A stretch of DNA of 64,000 bases from Georgenia yuyongxinii (GCF_006352065.1 NZ_CP040915.1:3100001-3164000); one strand, 5' to 3'. Numbered from the stretch's first letter, positions 7,905-16,991 are shown. Program-made: numbers and translations. Notes: generated from the sequence alone by a model not told the origin.

Positions 7905-9176
7905 TCAGCGGCGGTAGTCGAAGTGCCACGGCTCGGGGACCGAGCCGGTCTCCCAGTGCCAGGGCATGTTGTACCAGCCAAAACGTGGCCCGTTGGCCCG
8001 CAGCCACGGGTACGGTTCCTGGCCGAACTCGATCTCGGTCCTGCCGCCGAAGTCGACGGCGAGGCCGTAGCCGTGCGGGGACGTGCCCGGTCGGGCAGCG
8101 ACGGGCGGGCCGGTCTCCTGCCACACGTGCAGCTGGTCGGCGTAGGAGCGGTAGGTGGTGAACGGCGCGCCGTTGATGGGCAGCGGCTTGCCGAAGCGTG
8201 CCTCGTAGGCTCGGTGGAAGGCGACCAGGTCGTCCACCGCCCGGCACTGGATGGCGTGCGTCGGCAGGAACGGGATCGGGCACAGCAGCGAGTGGCTGAG
8301 CCGGCCGTTTCGAGCGTCGTAGTCACCGGAGACGGCGTCGACCCCCGCCAGGTTGGTCACGGCGCCGTTGGCCGTGCGTTCGAGCGCGGGCCGCAGGCGC
8401 TGGATGCCGAGGGAGTCGACGCCGTCGCCGTTCCAGTCCCCCACGAGTGTGGTGTCGGTCGACCGGCCGTACACCACGGTGCGGTCGGCCTGGCCGGCGC
8501 GGATCTCGTTGGCGACGAAGTACTGGGCGCCGCGGCGCACGGTGAAGGAGTCGTCCCCGTCGCCGTCGAAGTCTCCGACGTAGACGTCGTCGTCGCTGCG
8601 GCCGTACACGGCCACGCGGTCCGCCGCCCCGGCGGAGATGGTGTTCTTCACGTGGTACACGGCCCCGCGGCGCACGGCGAAGGTGTCGGTGCCGTTGCCG
8701 TCCCAGTCGCCGATCAGCACCGTGTCGTCGCCGCGTCCGTAGACGGCGACGACGTCGGCCCGGCCGGCCGTGAGGGAGTTCTTGACGTGGTACTCCGCAC
8801 CCCGGCGCACAGCGAGGGTGTCGACGCCGTCGCCGTCCCAGTCCCCCACGAGGACCGTGTCGCCGGCCCGGCCGTACGTGAAGGAGTGCTCCGGGGCGCC
8901 GGTCGAGTTGGAGTTGCGCACGAAGAATGTCCCACCGCGACGATAGGCGAGGGTGTCGACGCCGTCGCCATCCCAGTCGCCCACATAGAAGTAGTCGGTG
9001 ATCTCGCCGTAAGTGAAGACGGTGCTCGCCTGGGCGGCGAAGGTGTCGGAGAGGTAGAAGTCGTTGCCCCACCCGTCGGACTGGCCCTTGGCGGCGGTGG
9101 TGGTCACCCCGGTGACCATGGTTCCCAATACGAGGAGGGCCACTGCGGACGCGCTCCCGATCCGTCGCAGTTTCAT
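7905..9176 (-). CDS. Secreted VanY-type D,D-carboxypeptidase (M15B) with GDWDGDG repeats
   Basis: A 423-residue exported protein: signal peptide at 1-30, then five 45-residue repeats (about 45-265), each with GDWDGDG or a close variant, the fifth closing with GDWNGDG. The C-terminal domain (about 300-423) has SPHGYGLAVD near 363-372 and EPWHFDY near the end, which match the SxHxxGxAxD and ExxH zinc motifs of M15B D-alanyl-D-alanine carboxypeptidases. It would trim the terminal D-Ala of peptidoglycan stem peptides outside the cell. The ATG at 9176 begins MKLRRIGSAS, a clean signal peptide; the upstream in-frame start at 9209 adds charged residues. The catalytic assignment is from motifs; the target wall is inferred. 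Confidence 0.9.
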   Translation of the reverse strand: MKLRRIGSASAVALLVLGTMVTGVTTTAAKGQSDGWGNDFYLSDTFAAQASTVFTYGEITDYFYVGDWDGDGVDTLAYRRGGTFFVRNSNSTGAPEHSFTYGRAGDTVLVGDWDGDGVDTLAVRRGAEYHVKNSLTAGRADVVAVYGRGDDTVLIGDWDGNGTDTFAVRRGAVYHVKNTISAGAADRVAVYGRSDDDVYVGDFDGDGDDSFTVRRGAQYFVANEIRAGQADRTVVYGRSTDTTLVGDWNGDGVDSLGIQRLRPALERTANGAVTNLAGVDAVSGDYDARNGRLSHSLLCPIPFLPTHAIQCRAVDDLVAFHRAYEARFGKPLPINGAPFTTYRSYADQLHVWQETGPPVAARPGTSPHGYGLAVDFGGRTEIEFGQEPYPWLRANGPRFGWYNMPWHWETGSVPEPWHFDYRR

Positions 9177-9394
9177 CTCCGGGCCCCCATGTTCGCGCTG
9201 ACGAGTCACCGAGAGGTTAGGACGCCTCCGGTCCGTTTCACGGGACGCGCCGGGAGGCGTGTCCGGGCGGCGGGAGCGAGCGCTGGCTCCCTCCCGCCGC
9301 CCGCCGATGGCCGTCGGCTGGTCGCCGGTGGCCAGCGGCCGGTCGTCGGCCGCCGGTGGCCTTTCGCCGGTGGCCAGCGCTCAGCGCTCAGCGC

Positions 9395-10378
9395 TCAGCC
9401 GAAGTAGCTCTCGCAGGCTTCGCCGTCCTTGTCGGCGTCGAGTCGGTGCACGTCGCCGCGTCCCTGTGCCTTCCAGTAGTCGAGCGTCGCCTGCGCCTCC
9501 GCCTTCGTGCGGAAGTCGGGGCAGTCCAGGTCGGGCGAGCTCGGCCGGTGGGCAGGCTTCGGCGCGGGAGCCGGGGCCGGCGCGGGCGCGGGCTGGGGCG
9601 CGGGTCGGCGGATGCCGAGGGTGTCGGTGCGGTCGCCGTTCCAGTCGCCCACCAAGGTGGTGTCCGTCGTCCGCCCGAAGACCACGGTCCGGTCCGCCGA
9701 GCCCGGCCGGATCGCGTTGGCCACGAAGTAGGTCGCCCCGCGGCGCACGGTGAACGAGTCGTCCCCGTCACCGTCGAAGTCGCCCACGTAGACGTCGTCG
9801 TTCGCCCGGCCGTACACGGCGACCTGATCCGCCCGGCCCGCGCTGATGGAGTTCTTCACGTGATACTCCGAGCCACGACGCACCGCGAAGGTGTCCTTGC
9901 CGTCCCCGTCCCAGTCCCCGACCAAGATCGCGTCACCCGCGCGGCCGTACACGGCCCGGTGGTCGGCCGGACCACCCGCGAGGGAGTTCTTCACGTGGTA
10001 CTCCGCGCCACGACGAACCGCGAAGGTGTCGGAACCGTTGCCGTCCCAGTCCCCCACCAGCACCACGTCACCAGGACGGCCGTAGGTCACCACCTGGTCC
10101 GCGTTACCACCGGCGTTGGAGTTCTTGATGTAGAACGTCGCACCGCGCCGCAACGCCAGGGTGTCCGTGCCGTTGCCGTCCCAGTCACCGACGAAGACGT
10201 CGTCGGTGGCGCTGCCGTAGCTGAACTCGATGTTCGCCTTGGCCGAGAACGAGTCCGACAGGAAGTACTGGTTCCCGGATCCGCCGATCTCGCCGCCCTT
10301 GGCTCCGGCCGGCGCGGCGATTAGCACCGCCGTCAAGCATGCGGCCCCGGCGGCCGCGATCATGCGTCGTGCACTCAT
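9395..10378 (-). CDS. Secreted GDWDGDG-repeat protein with Excalibur calcium-binding domain
   Basis: A 327-residue exported protein. Signal peptide about 1-28 (ACLTAVLIAAPAGA), five 45-residue repeats at about 40-262, a Pro/Ala linker (repeated PAP), and a C-terminal Excalibur domain whose DADKDGEACE has the DxDxDGxxCE pattern known from extracellular calcium-binding Excalibur domains. No enzyme domain is present, so a structural or adhesive role is possible. ATG 10378 has GAAGGGGA eight bases upstream. The repeat-coding DNA is nearly identical to that of the neighbour at 10526-11734. The 218-bp gap upstream of the VanY-type gene (9177-9394) carries short tandem copies of GCTCAGC near 9385 and no gene. 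Confidence 0.9.
   Translation of the reverse strand: MSARRMIAAAGAACLTAVLIAAPAGAKGGEIGGSGNQYFLSDSFSAKANIEFSYGSATDDVFVGDWDGNGTDTLALRRGATFYIKNSNAGGNADQVVTYGRPGDVVLVGDWDGNGSDTFAVRRGAEYHVKNSLAGGPADHRAVYGRAGDAILVGDWDGDGKDTFAVRRGSEYHVKNSISAGRADQVAVYGRANDDVYVGDFDGDGDDSFTVRRGATYFVANAIRPGSADRTVVFGRTTDTTLVGDWNGDRTDTLGIRRPAPQPAPAPAPAPAPKPAHRPSSPDLDCPDFRTKAEAQATLDYWKAQGRGDVHRLDADKDGEACESYFG
9610..10270. repeat. About 650-bp duplicated DNA segment, copy A
   Basis: By eye the segment matches 10965-11625 almost base for base (for example both share GAACGAGTCGTCCCCGTCAC and the stretch over the first repeat unit). It covers the five-repeat module and the end of the signal-peptide region. The downstream domains of the two genes are unrelated (Excalibur versus CAP). 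Confidence 0.85.
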
Positions 10379-10525
10379 CTGTGGTTCCCCTTCGATCCCC
10401 ATTGCGTGGCACAGTTGCCCCGCCGCGTCCGCATTCCGATCACCGCTGATCGAGCGAGTCGTGTACGGACACCTGTTGCCGATAATAGTCGCCCGCTTCG
10501 GTCGTGCCCGCGCCCACAACCACAC

Positions 10526-11734
10526 TCAGCGGCAGGTGTAACCGAACCGCTGGGTGTTGTAGAGCTCGCCGCCGACGACCACCGTCCCGGTCGCGACGAA
10601 GCCGAGCTCGGGGTTGAGGATGTTGGCGCGGTGACCGGGTGAGGCCATGTACCGCTGCATCGCCAGCTCGGGCTTGCTCGAGTAGCTCGACCAGAAGATG
10701 TTCTCGGCGTAGCCGCTCGGGCAGCCGGCTCCGGCAGCGTCGTCCCACAGGGTGCGACTAGTGGCGTGCTGGAACGAGTCGGTCCGGGCCATCCAGGACG
10801 AGTGGGAGAGGGCGCCGCCTCGTAGCGGTGGCCAGTACGCGAGGGGCGGCAGGCCGTGCCGGGCCCGTTCGATGTTGATGAGCCCGACCATCTGGGCGTC
10901 GTAGGCCTCCTGGGCCCCGGAGACCGTGCCGCCGATGTGCTGCACGGTGGATGCGCGCCGTAGGCCCAGGGTGTCGGTGCCGTCGCCGTTCCAGTCCCCG
11001 ACCAACGTGGTGTCGGTGGTACGGCCGTAGACGATCGTGCGGTCCGCCGAACCAGGACGGATCACGTTGGCGACGTAGTACGTGGCGCCACGGCGCACGG
11101 TGAACGAGTCGTCCCCGTCACCGTCGAAGTCGCCCACGTAGACGTCGTCGTTCGCCCGGCCGTACACGGCGACCTGATCCGACCGGCCCGCGCTGATGGA
11201 GTTCTTCACGTGGTACTCCGAGCCACGGCGCACCGCGAAGGTGTCCTCGCCGTCCCCGTCCCAGTCCCCCACCAGAATCGCGTCCCCGGCTCGGCCGTAT
11301 ACCGCCTTGGCATCCGCCGGACCACCCGTGAGGGAGTTCTTCACGTGGTACTCCGAGCCACGACGAACCGCGAAGGTGTCGGTGCCGTTGCCGTCCCAGT
11401 CCCCCACCAGCACCACGTCGCCGGGACGGCCGTAGGTCACGACCTGGTCCGGGTTTCCACCGGCGTTGGAGTTCTTGATGTAGAACGTCGCACCGCGGCG
11501 CAGGGCCAGCGTGTCCGTGCCGTTGCCGTCCCAGTCACCGACGAAGACGTCGTCGGTGGCGCTGCCGTAGCTGAACTCGATGTTCGCCTTGGCCGAGAAC
11601 GAGTCCGACAAGAAGTAGGTGTCCCCGCTGCCGCCGACCTCCTGCCCCGCAGCGGTGGCGGGCGCAGCGGTCGACAGGCCGGTCATCACGAGACCGGCAA
11701 CCATCAGCGTCCTGAGGCACATCCTGCGCGGCAC
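10526..11734 (-). CDS. Secreted CAP/SCP-domain (YkwD-like) protein with GDWDGDG repeats
   Basis: A 402-residue exported protein: signal peptide in the first 29 residues, five 45-residue repeats (about 40-262, fifth unit GDWNGDG), then a CAP domain. The CAP part shows MVGLINIERARHGLPPL, LSHSSWMARTDSFQHA, YAENIF and SPGHRANILN, the standard conserved boxes of bacterial SCP/PR-1-like proteins. The family's biochemical role in bacteria is not settled; wall or sporulation-related roles have been proposed. The start is GTG 11734, with AAGGGGA at a usable distance; the ATG at 11722 has a poorer site. It sits 147 bp upstream of its near-duplicate, the Excalibur gene. Confidence 0.9.
   Translation of the reverse strand: MPRRMCLRTLMVAGLVMTGLSTAAPATAAGQEVGGSGDTYFLSDSFSAKANIEFSYGSATDDVFVGDWDGNGTDTLALRRGATFYIKNSNAGGNPDQVVTYGRPGDVVLVGDWDGNGTDTFAVRRGSEYHVKNSLTGGPADAKAVYGRAGDAILVGDWDGDGEDTFAVRRGSEYHVKNSISAGRSDQVAVYGRANDDVYVGDFDGDGDDSFTVRRGATYYVANVIRPGSADRTIVYGRTTDTTLVGDWNGDGTDTLGLRRASTVQHIGGTVSGAQEAYDAQMVGLINIERARHGLPPLAYWPPLRGGALSHSSWMARTDSFQHATSRTLWDDAAGAGCPSGYAENIFWSSYSSKPELAMQRYMASPGHRANILNPELGFVATGTVVVGGELYNTQRFGYTCR
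10965..11625. repeat. About 650-bp duplicated DNA segment, copy B
   Basis: Partner of the segment at 9610-10270, in the same orientation. Even synonymous positions look conserved over long stretches, pointing to recent duplication or ongoing gene conversion rather than ancient domain sharing. Confidence 0.85.
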
Positions 11735-11893
11735 ATCTCCCCTTGCAGCGTCGAGTGGCTACCTGGGATATCGGTCGCACTCTGACGCGGATGAGGCATC
11801 GGAGGGAGACGCTCGCCCTCAGCGACAAGCGCCGTCACGCGGGCGGACTGGCTGGCTGGCGCGCCGGCTCGCGCGCGGGCTGGCTGGCTGGCG

Positions 11894-11940
11894 GACTGGG
11901 GAACTTTCGTCAGGCCAGGCCTGACGGATCTTCCCCGATA
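11894..11940. repeat. Dispersed 47-bp palindrome, copy 2 (encodes a protein C-terminus)
   Basis: 21-bp arms with a 5-nt loop CCAGG. The minus-strand gene ending at 11910 reads into it: its last residues RIGEDPSGLA and its stop codon come from the palindrome. The 175 bp upstream (11735-11909) otherwise shows only low-complexity GC text. Confidence 0.85.
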
Positions 11941-12932
11941 CGGTCGCCAGACGCACCAGCACGGCCACCCGGCGCACCAGCACGGCCGCCCGACGCAGCG
12001 TCAGCACCTTCCACCCCGGCCCGGCGTCGCGCCAGCACCGCGCCGGTGAGCCCCAGCAGCAGGTCGGCAAGTGTCAGAAGCACGCGGCTCAGCAGCACGA
12101 CGACGACTACGGAACCAGCGCCGAGCTGACCGAGCAGCATCGCACCGAGCACCGCCTCACGAGCACCCACGCCGGCCGGGACGACGATGATCAGGAACCC
12201 GACCGTCCAGGCGAGCGCATACCCGCCCACGGCCAGGGCGTAGGTGGCCGGCGTCGGCTCCATCCCGACCGCTGTTGCCAGCAGCCAGACCTGCAGCCCT
12301 GCGAGGAACCAGGAGATCAGGGCCCACCCGCTCGCGGCGGCGATGCCGCGTGCGGTGAGCGGTTGCTCGAGCGGGGGCCGGCGCGTCAGGCGCAGGGCGA
12401 GGTTGAGCAGTCGGTTGAGCACCGGCGGGACGAGCATGACCAGAACGAGCGGCAGTGCCCAGACCACCCAGCCGTACCGGTCGGTCACCCCGCCCGGTGC
12501 CAGTGCCACCGCCCCGGCGGCGAGTGCGAGCGCGGTGACGATCGAGACGAGGATCGAGACCGCCATCACGGAGACCGAGCGCCGCCGCGGGATCTGGTGG
12601 TCGGCGCCCATCTCGGCCGCCGCCACGATGTTCCACACCCCGCCCGGCAGGTACTTGCCCACCTGCGAGACGAAGAAGACTGTCGACGACGCGCGAACCG
12701 TCAGCGGCGATCCGAGATCGTGCAGCACGGCACGCCAGGACAGCATCGTGAAGAACACGTACACGACACTGAGCGCCAGCGTGGCGGCGAGGATGCCGCC
12801 CGGGATGGCGCCGAGCGCGTCCCGGACGTCGTCCCACTGCGACGCGACCGCCCACGCGGCGGCCCCGAGGGCGAGGAGGACGAAGATCGTGCGCACGGCG
12901 CGCGTCCGGAGCAGCTCGAGGAGGCGTCCCAT
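11910..12932 (-). CDS. Flippase-like integral membrane protein (lysylphosphatidylglycerol synthase TM-region family)
   Basis: A 340-residue membrane protein with about eight hydrophobic segments. FFVSQVGKYLPGGVWNIVAAAEMG and the VVPAGVGAREAVLGAMLL segment are the two signature regions of the LPG synthase transmembrane (UPF0104) family, which includes lipid and polyprenyl-linked flippases. The substrate is unknown; a lipid-linked glycan is a fair guess from context. ATG 12932 overlaps the TGA of the upstream glycosyltransferase (TGATG), so translation is coupled. The C-terminal 35 residues are low-complexity (GRAGAPGGRAGASG) and the final ten plus the stop are encoded by the dispersed palindrome, suggesting the ancestral end of the gene was overwritten. 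Confidence 0.85.
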   Translation of the reverse strand: MGRLLELLRTRAVRTIFVLLALGAAAWAVASQWDDVRDALGAIPGGILAATLALSVVYVFFTMLSWRAVLHDLGSPLTVRASSTVFFVSQVGKYLPGGVWNIVAAAEMGADHQIPRRRSVSVMAVSILVSIVTALALAAGAVALAPGGVTDRYGWVVWALPLVLVMLVPPVLNRLLNLALRLTRRPPLEQPLTARGIAAASGWALISWFLAGLQVWLLATAVGMEPTPATYALAVGGYALAWTVGFLIIVVPAGVGAREAVLGAMLLGQLGAGSVVVVVLLSRVLLTLADLLLGLTGAVLARRRAGVEGADAASGGRAGAPGGRAGASGDRIGEDPSGLA

Positions 12933-14110
12933 CACCGCTCCAGCGCCGCGACGAGCGGGCGTACCACGGCCTGAGGGGTGAACCGCTCAGCCGCCACCAC
13001 GGCGGCGCGACGGCGCAGCTCGGCAAGCCGTGCCGGGTCTCCGGCGAAAGCGGCCAGGGTGTCCGCGAGCGCCTCGGCGTCACCCGCCGGCACGTAGGCG
13101 GCGGCGTCACCGAGCGCGCGCCGTTGGGGGGCGGTGTCCGAGGTGACGACGGCCGCCCCGGCCGCGGCGCCCTGGTAGACCTTGTTCGGTACCACGCGCA
13201 GTGCCTTCGGCGTCGTGCCGAAGATCCCCAGGCTCACGTCGTGCTGTGCGACGACAGCCGGGAGCTGGCTGCCGTCGACCCAGGTGTGCCAGGTCACCTC
13301 CGGCAGGCCGTCGACGTCGCGGTGCACCGCCGCCACGTCTTGGCCCGACCCGATGAGGGTCGCTCGCACCTCGACGCCGCGCTGGTGCAGGAGCCGCAGT
13401 GCGCGCCCGATCACCGGCGCCCCCTGCAAAGGTGTGAAGAGGCCGAAGAACACCACGGAGAGCGGACGCAGCTGGACGCCCGCCGCAAGCTCGGACGGCG
13501 GTGCCGCCGCCGCCGGACCCGCGGCATCGGGCGAGCTCGTCGCGCCGTCGCGCGCGGCCGCGAACCACACACCCGTCGCACCCACCGGGACGACGACGGC
13601 CTTGCGTCGTTCTGCCTCGGGCATCAGCTCGCGGTGCTCGTCGGTGTCGAGCACCACCAGCGAGGCCGCGGCGATCGCCAGCCGGTCCAACCGCCCGAGC
13701 AGGCGCGTGCGCAGCCCGTGTCCGGCGCCCCGGTCGACCGCCGTGTCGGCCGCGAAGACCAGGTGGTCGAGCACGATGGTGCGACGTGGGAACAGCACTC
13801 GGGCCAGGAGCACATCGAAGTGGCCGAGATAGCCCACGAGCACGGCGTCGGGGCGGCGACCTGTCCGGCGCGTACGGGACCGCAGGCGGAGGGCACCGAC
13901 GGTGAGGCGCCCCCAGAGCGAGGCAAGCCGCGCAGCGAGGACCGGAAGACGCCAGGGCTGGCGCAGCATCTGCACACGCTGCGCGGTGGTGAGGTCGAGG
14001 GGATGGTTCAGCTCGTCGACCGTGACGCCGCTGTCACGCAGCCCATCGATGAGGACCTGAACCCGAGGATGCTTCGCGACGTCGTAGGTCCCGAAGGCCA
14101 GGACTCTCAC
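12932..14110 (-). CDS. Family 4-type (GT-B) glycosyltransferase
   Basis: A 392-residue cytoplasmic or membrane-associated GT-B enzyme. The N-terminus MRVLAFGTYDVAKHPRVQVL is a common opening for this class. The C-terminal donor-binding half has LSVVFFGLFTPLQGAPVIGRAL, the loop HDVSLGIFGTTPKALRVVPNKVYQ, and GAAVVTSDTAP, resembling the usual E-x7-E region. The start is GTG 14110, overlapping the upstream GT2 stop by four bases (GTGA). With the genes on both sides it forms a three-gene coupled unit (GT2, GT4, flippase-like protein). Donor and acceptor cannot be told from sequence. Confidence 0.85.
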   Translation of the reverse strand: MRVLAFGTYDVAKHPRVQVLIDGLRDSGVTVDELNHPLDLTTAQRVQMLRQPWRLPVLAARLASLWGRLTVGALRLRSRTRRTGRRPDAVLVGYLGHFDVLLARVLFPRRTIVLDHLVFAADTAVDRGAGHGLRTRLLGRLDRLAIAAASLVVLDTDEHRELMPEAERRKAVVVPVGATGVWFAAARDGATSSPDAAGPAAAAPPSELAAGVQLRPLSVVFFGLFTPLQGAPVIGRALRLLHQRGVEVRATLIGSGQDVAAVHRDVDGLPEVTWHTWVDGSQLPAVVAQHDVSLGIFGTTPKALRVVPNKVYQGAAAGAAVVTSDTAPQRRALGDAAAYVPAGDAEALADTLAAFAGDPARLAELRRRAAVVAAERFTPQAVVRPLVAALER

Positions 14111-15252
14111 CGTGAGGCGACCGTCTCACCCGTCGCGGTGGTGGCCGGCCGCGCCCCCGGGACGGCGTCCGCGGGGGCGGCGATGGTGACTGGCCGCCCG
14201 GACCTGCGGGCACCGTCCGAGGACACGACGTTGCCGGCGGTGACGACGGCCACCGGACCAAGGTGGCTCAGCCCGTCCTGGTGCGCGACCTCGAGAAGCG
14301 TGACCTCGGCGGCGGGCCGGTACTGGATTTCCTTCAGCCGCTCGAGGGACTCCTCGAGCAGCACGCGGTTGGTGCGCAGCAGGTCGGCGATGATCAGCAG
14401 CGCGTAGCACAGCAGCGCGCCGACCAGCATGGCCGTGCCGAAGATCAGGGACTGCACGTGCCCGCCGGCATCCCCCTGGAGCCAGAAGAGGAAGAACCGC
14501 ACGAACGGGATCATCGCCGCGACCAGCATGACGCTGCCGAGGGTCCCCAGGATCATGTGCGGCTTGAACATCAGGTAGGACCGGGTGATCGCGGTCCCCG
14601 ACTTGAACATGTGCTGCCAGATGTTCTTGAACAGTCGGGACTCGCGGGTCTTCGGGTTCGTGGTGATCGGCAGGGACGCGATGCGCAGACGCTTGTTCCC
14701 CGCCTGGATGATCGTCTCCATGCAGTAGCTGAACTGCGTGACGACGTTCAGCCGAATGAGCGAGGACTTCGAGTACGCGCGGAACCCGGAGGCGGCGTCG
14801 GGCAGCGCGGTGCCGGCGGCCTTGTTGACCACCTCGGAGCCCACCCGCTGCATGGCCTTCTTGAACGGGGAGAAGTGCGCGATCTTCGAGGTTTGCCGGT
14901 CGGCGATGACGATGTCCGCCTGGCCGTGGATGATCGGCTGGACGAGGTCCGCAATGCGGTCCTGCGGGTACTGGTTGTCGCCGTCGGTGTTGACCACGAT
15001 GTCTGCCCCGTGCGCCAGGGCGTAGTCGATGCCGTCACGGAACGAGCGGGCGAGGCCCATGTTGCGGGCATGCCGCACGAAGTGCACCACCCCGTGCTCC
15101 TCGGCCACCTCGATGGTGCGGTCGGTGGAGCCGTCGTCGATGATGAGGATCTCGATCGAGTCGATCCCGGGGATCTCCCGCGGGATCGACGAGAGCACCA
15201 GCGGCAGGGTCTCCTCCTCGTTGAGGCAGGGGACCTGGACGAACAGCTTCAT
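14107..15252 (-). CDS. Family 2 glycosyltransferase with C-terminal membrane helices (polyprenyl-phosphate type)
   Basis: A 381-residue enzyme. VQVPCLNEEETLPLVL, ILIIDDGSTDRT and VVNTDGDNQYPQ (DxD metal site) give a GT-A fold of the DPM1/GtrB type, which usually transfers a sugar onto a polyprenyl phosphate. Two hydrophobic helices near residues 235-300 anchor it. The ATG at 15252 follows GAGGAAAAC and opens directly at MKLFVQVPCLN; upstream in-frame starts would add non-family residues. It heads the coupled unit with the GT4 and flippase-like genes, which fits synthesis of a lipid-linked sugar that is then flipped. That pathway reading is inference. Confidence 0.88.
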   Translation of the reverse strand: MKLFVQVPCLNEEETLPLVLSSIPREIPGIDSIEILIIDDGSTDRTIEVAEEHGVVHFVRHARNMGLARSFRDGIDYALAHGADIVVNTDGDNQYPQDRIADLVQPIIHGQADIVIADRQTSKIAHFSPFKKAMQRVGSEVVNKAAGTALPDAASGFRAYSKSSLIRLNVVTQFSYCMETIIQAGNKRLRIASLPITTNPKTRESRLFKNIWQHMFKSGTAITRSYLMFKPHMILGTLGSVMLVAAMIPFVRFFLFWLQGDAGGHVQSLIFGTAMLVGALLCYALLIIADLLRTNRVLLEESLERLKEIQYRPAAEVTLLEVAHQDGLSHLGPVAVVTAGNVVSSDGARRSGRPVTIAAPADAVPGARPATTATGETVASR

Positions 15253-15470
15253 GTTTTCCTCGCTCACCTCGTGCGGCACGCTCTCGGCGCGCCGCCGGCG
15301 CAGCCGTCGACCCGAGGGATAGGGACAGTGACAGACGGTCGTGAGTCTAGTCGGGACCGCACCGGCGTGGCCGGGACAGTGTCGTCGCACGCGTCACACC
15401 GGGAGCGGGCCGGCCCTGGGAGTGGTGACGCTTGACGGCCCGCCAACGGGCGAACAGTAGCCTTCACCCC

Positions 15471-16991
15471 ATGACGGACCAGCAGGAAACCGAGCTCCAG
15501 GCGACGACGGCGCAGCCTCCGTCGCCCGTCGGCAGGGCTTATCGCGTGAGCGGGACCCGGCCCGACCCCGCGCCGGCGAAGGACGCCGGGCCGGCCGTCC
15601 CCGGGCCGGCCGTCCCCGGGCCGGCCGTCCCCGGGCCGGCCGTCCCCGGGGCGCCGGCCCAACGGAGCGCGGGCGGCCGGGCCTGGGCGGTCACAGCCGT
15701 GTGGTGCCTGGTCCTGGTGCTCCTGAGCGTCGGCGTCTCCGCACTCGGCACGCTCAACGGCCCCAGCCTCTCCGCGCTCGACGAGCACACGCATCTGGAC
15801 TACGCGTGGAAGATCTCTCACGGGCAGGTTCCTCGCGCGGGCGACACCCTGAGCCCGGAGATCCGCGAGGAGTGGGCGTGCCGCTCGCAGGACAACCTCG
15901 CCCAGCTGCTGCCCGCGTGCGGGTCCTCCTCGTCGGCCGCCGACTTTCCGTTCGACGCCGAGAACTACAACACCTGGCACCCGCCGGTGTACTACGCCGT
16001 CACCGGCGTGCTCGCGCGCGCCATCACCGCCCTGCCGGTGGACCTGACGTTCACCACGGCCGCCCGCCTGCTTGGCGGCGCGTGGCTCGCCGCCGGCCTG
16101 GTGGCGCTGTTCGGGGTGCTGCGCATGTGGCGGCTGCCGCACTGGCTCGCCGCCGCGGCCGCGGCGCTGGTGGCCGGCATCCCGGGGGTGGCGCACGCCG
16201 CCAGCACCGTGACCAACGACGCCCCGGCCGTACTGATCGGCGCGGGCGCCGCGTGGGTGCTGACCCGCGTGGTGCGGGACGGGCGCACCGGATGGGCGTT
16301 GCCGGCGCTCGTGGCACTGCTGGCGGCAAGCACGAAGCTGATGAACGCCGTCGCCATTCTTACGGTGGCCGGGGTGCTCCTGCTGTGGGCGGTTGGCCTC
16401 TGGCGAGCCGGGCACCGTCCCAAGGCGTACCGGCTGCTGCTGATCACCGGCGCCGTGGTCGCGGCCGTGGGGCTCGTGGCCTTCGGGTGGGGCGCGCTCC
16501 AGGGCGCCCGCACGCCGGCGGGGTGGACGAACCCGATCGGTGGGACGAACACCGCCCCCGTCCACGGGCTCCCGCTCGACGAGTGGGCACCCACACTGAT
16601 GAGCGCCTTCGGGCTTGTGCAGAACTACTACCTGCAGCCCGCCGTGACCTCGACCCTCGTGGTCGCGGTCGTCGGTCTGCTGGCTGTGCTGTTCACTGCG
16701 GCCCCGCTCCTCGGCCTGGTCGGCTTCGCCAAGGGCACCCCGGAGCGGATGGCCGGCTGGGCGACGTTGGCGGGCACGCTGGCCGTCCCGCTCCTCGTCC
16801 AGGTCCAGGAGTTCCTCCGCGGCGGGGAGTACTTCGGGATCGTCTCCTCCCGCTACGCCGTCACGCTCATCCCGCTGACCGTCATCACGCTGGCGCTCGT
16901 GGCACACCGCCAGCAGTGGCGGGTCGCGTCCGTCGTCGTGCCCGTGGTCAGCGTGGGCGCCGTCGTGCTGAGCTTCGCCACGGTCTTCTAG
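15471..16991 (+). CDS. Multi-pass membrane protein, DUF2142/GT39-like
   Basis: A 506-residue protein with about ten transmembrane segments. After a cytoplasmic N-terminus containing four PAVPG repeats (residues 40-60) come a first helix and an extracytoplasmic loop with DEHTHLDYAWKISHG and WHPPVYYAVTG, the acidic and aromatic loop features of GT-C-fold enzymes such as DUF2142 and GT39 proteins that use polyprenyl-linked sugars. Later helices include a YAVTLIPLTVI segment. ATG 15471 avoids the short upstream in-frame start at 15432, which has no homologous text. It converges with the next gene, the two stops overlapping by four bases (CTAG). Function beyond a probable GT-C enzyme is not supported. 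Confidence 0.75.
   Translation: MTDQQETELQATTAQPPSPVGRAYRVSGTRPDPAPAKDAGPAVPGPAVPGPAVPGPAVPGAPAQRSAGGRAWAVTAVWCLVLVLLSVGVSALGTLNGPSLSALDEHTHLDYAWKISHGQVPRAGDTLSPEIREEWACRSQDNLAQLLPACGSSSSAADFPFDAENYNTWHPPVYYAVTGVLARAITALPVDLTFTTAARLLGGAWLAAGLVALFGVLRMWRLPHWLAAAAAALVAGIPGVAHAASTVTNDAPAVLIGAGAAWVLTRVVRDGRTGWALPALVALLAASTKLMNAVAILTVAGVLLLWAVGLWRAGHRPKAYRLLLITGAVVAAVGLVAFGWGALQGARTPAGWTNPIGGTNTAPVHGLPLDEWAPTLMSAFGLVQNYYLQPAVTSTLVVAVVGLLAVLFTAAPLLGLVGFAKGTPERMAGWATLAGTLAVPLLVQVQEFLRGGEYFGIVSSRYAVTLIPLTVITLALVAHRQQWRVASVVVPVVSVGAVVLSFATVF
15588..15650 (+). repeat. 15-bp in-frame tandem repeat encoding PAVPG units
   Basis: Four near-perfect copies of a 15-bp unit (CCGGGCCGGCCGTCC in phase variants) within the N-terminal cytoplasmic tail of the membrane protein at 15471. 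Copy number could vary by slippage without shifting frame. Confidence 0.85.
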
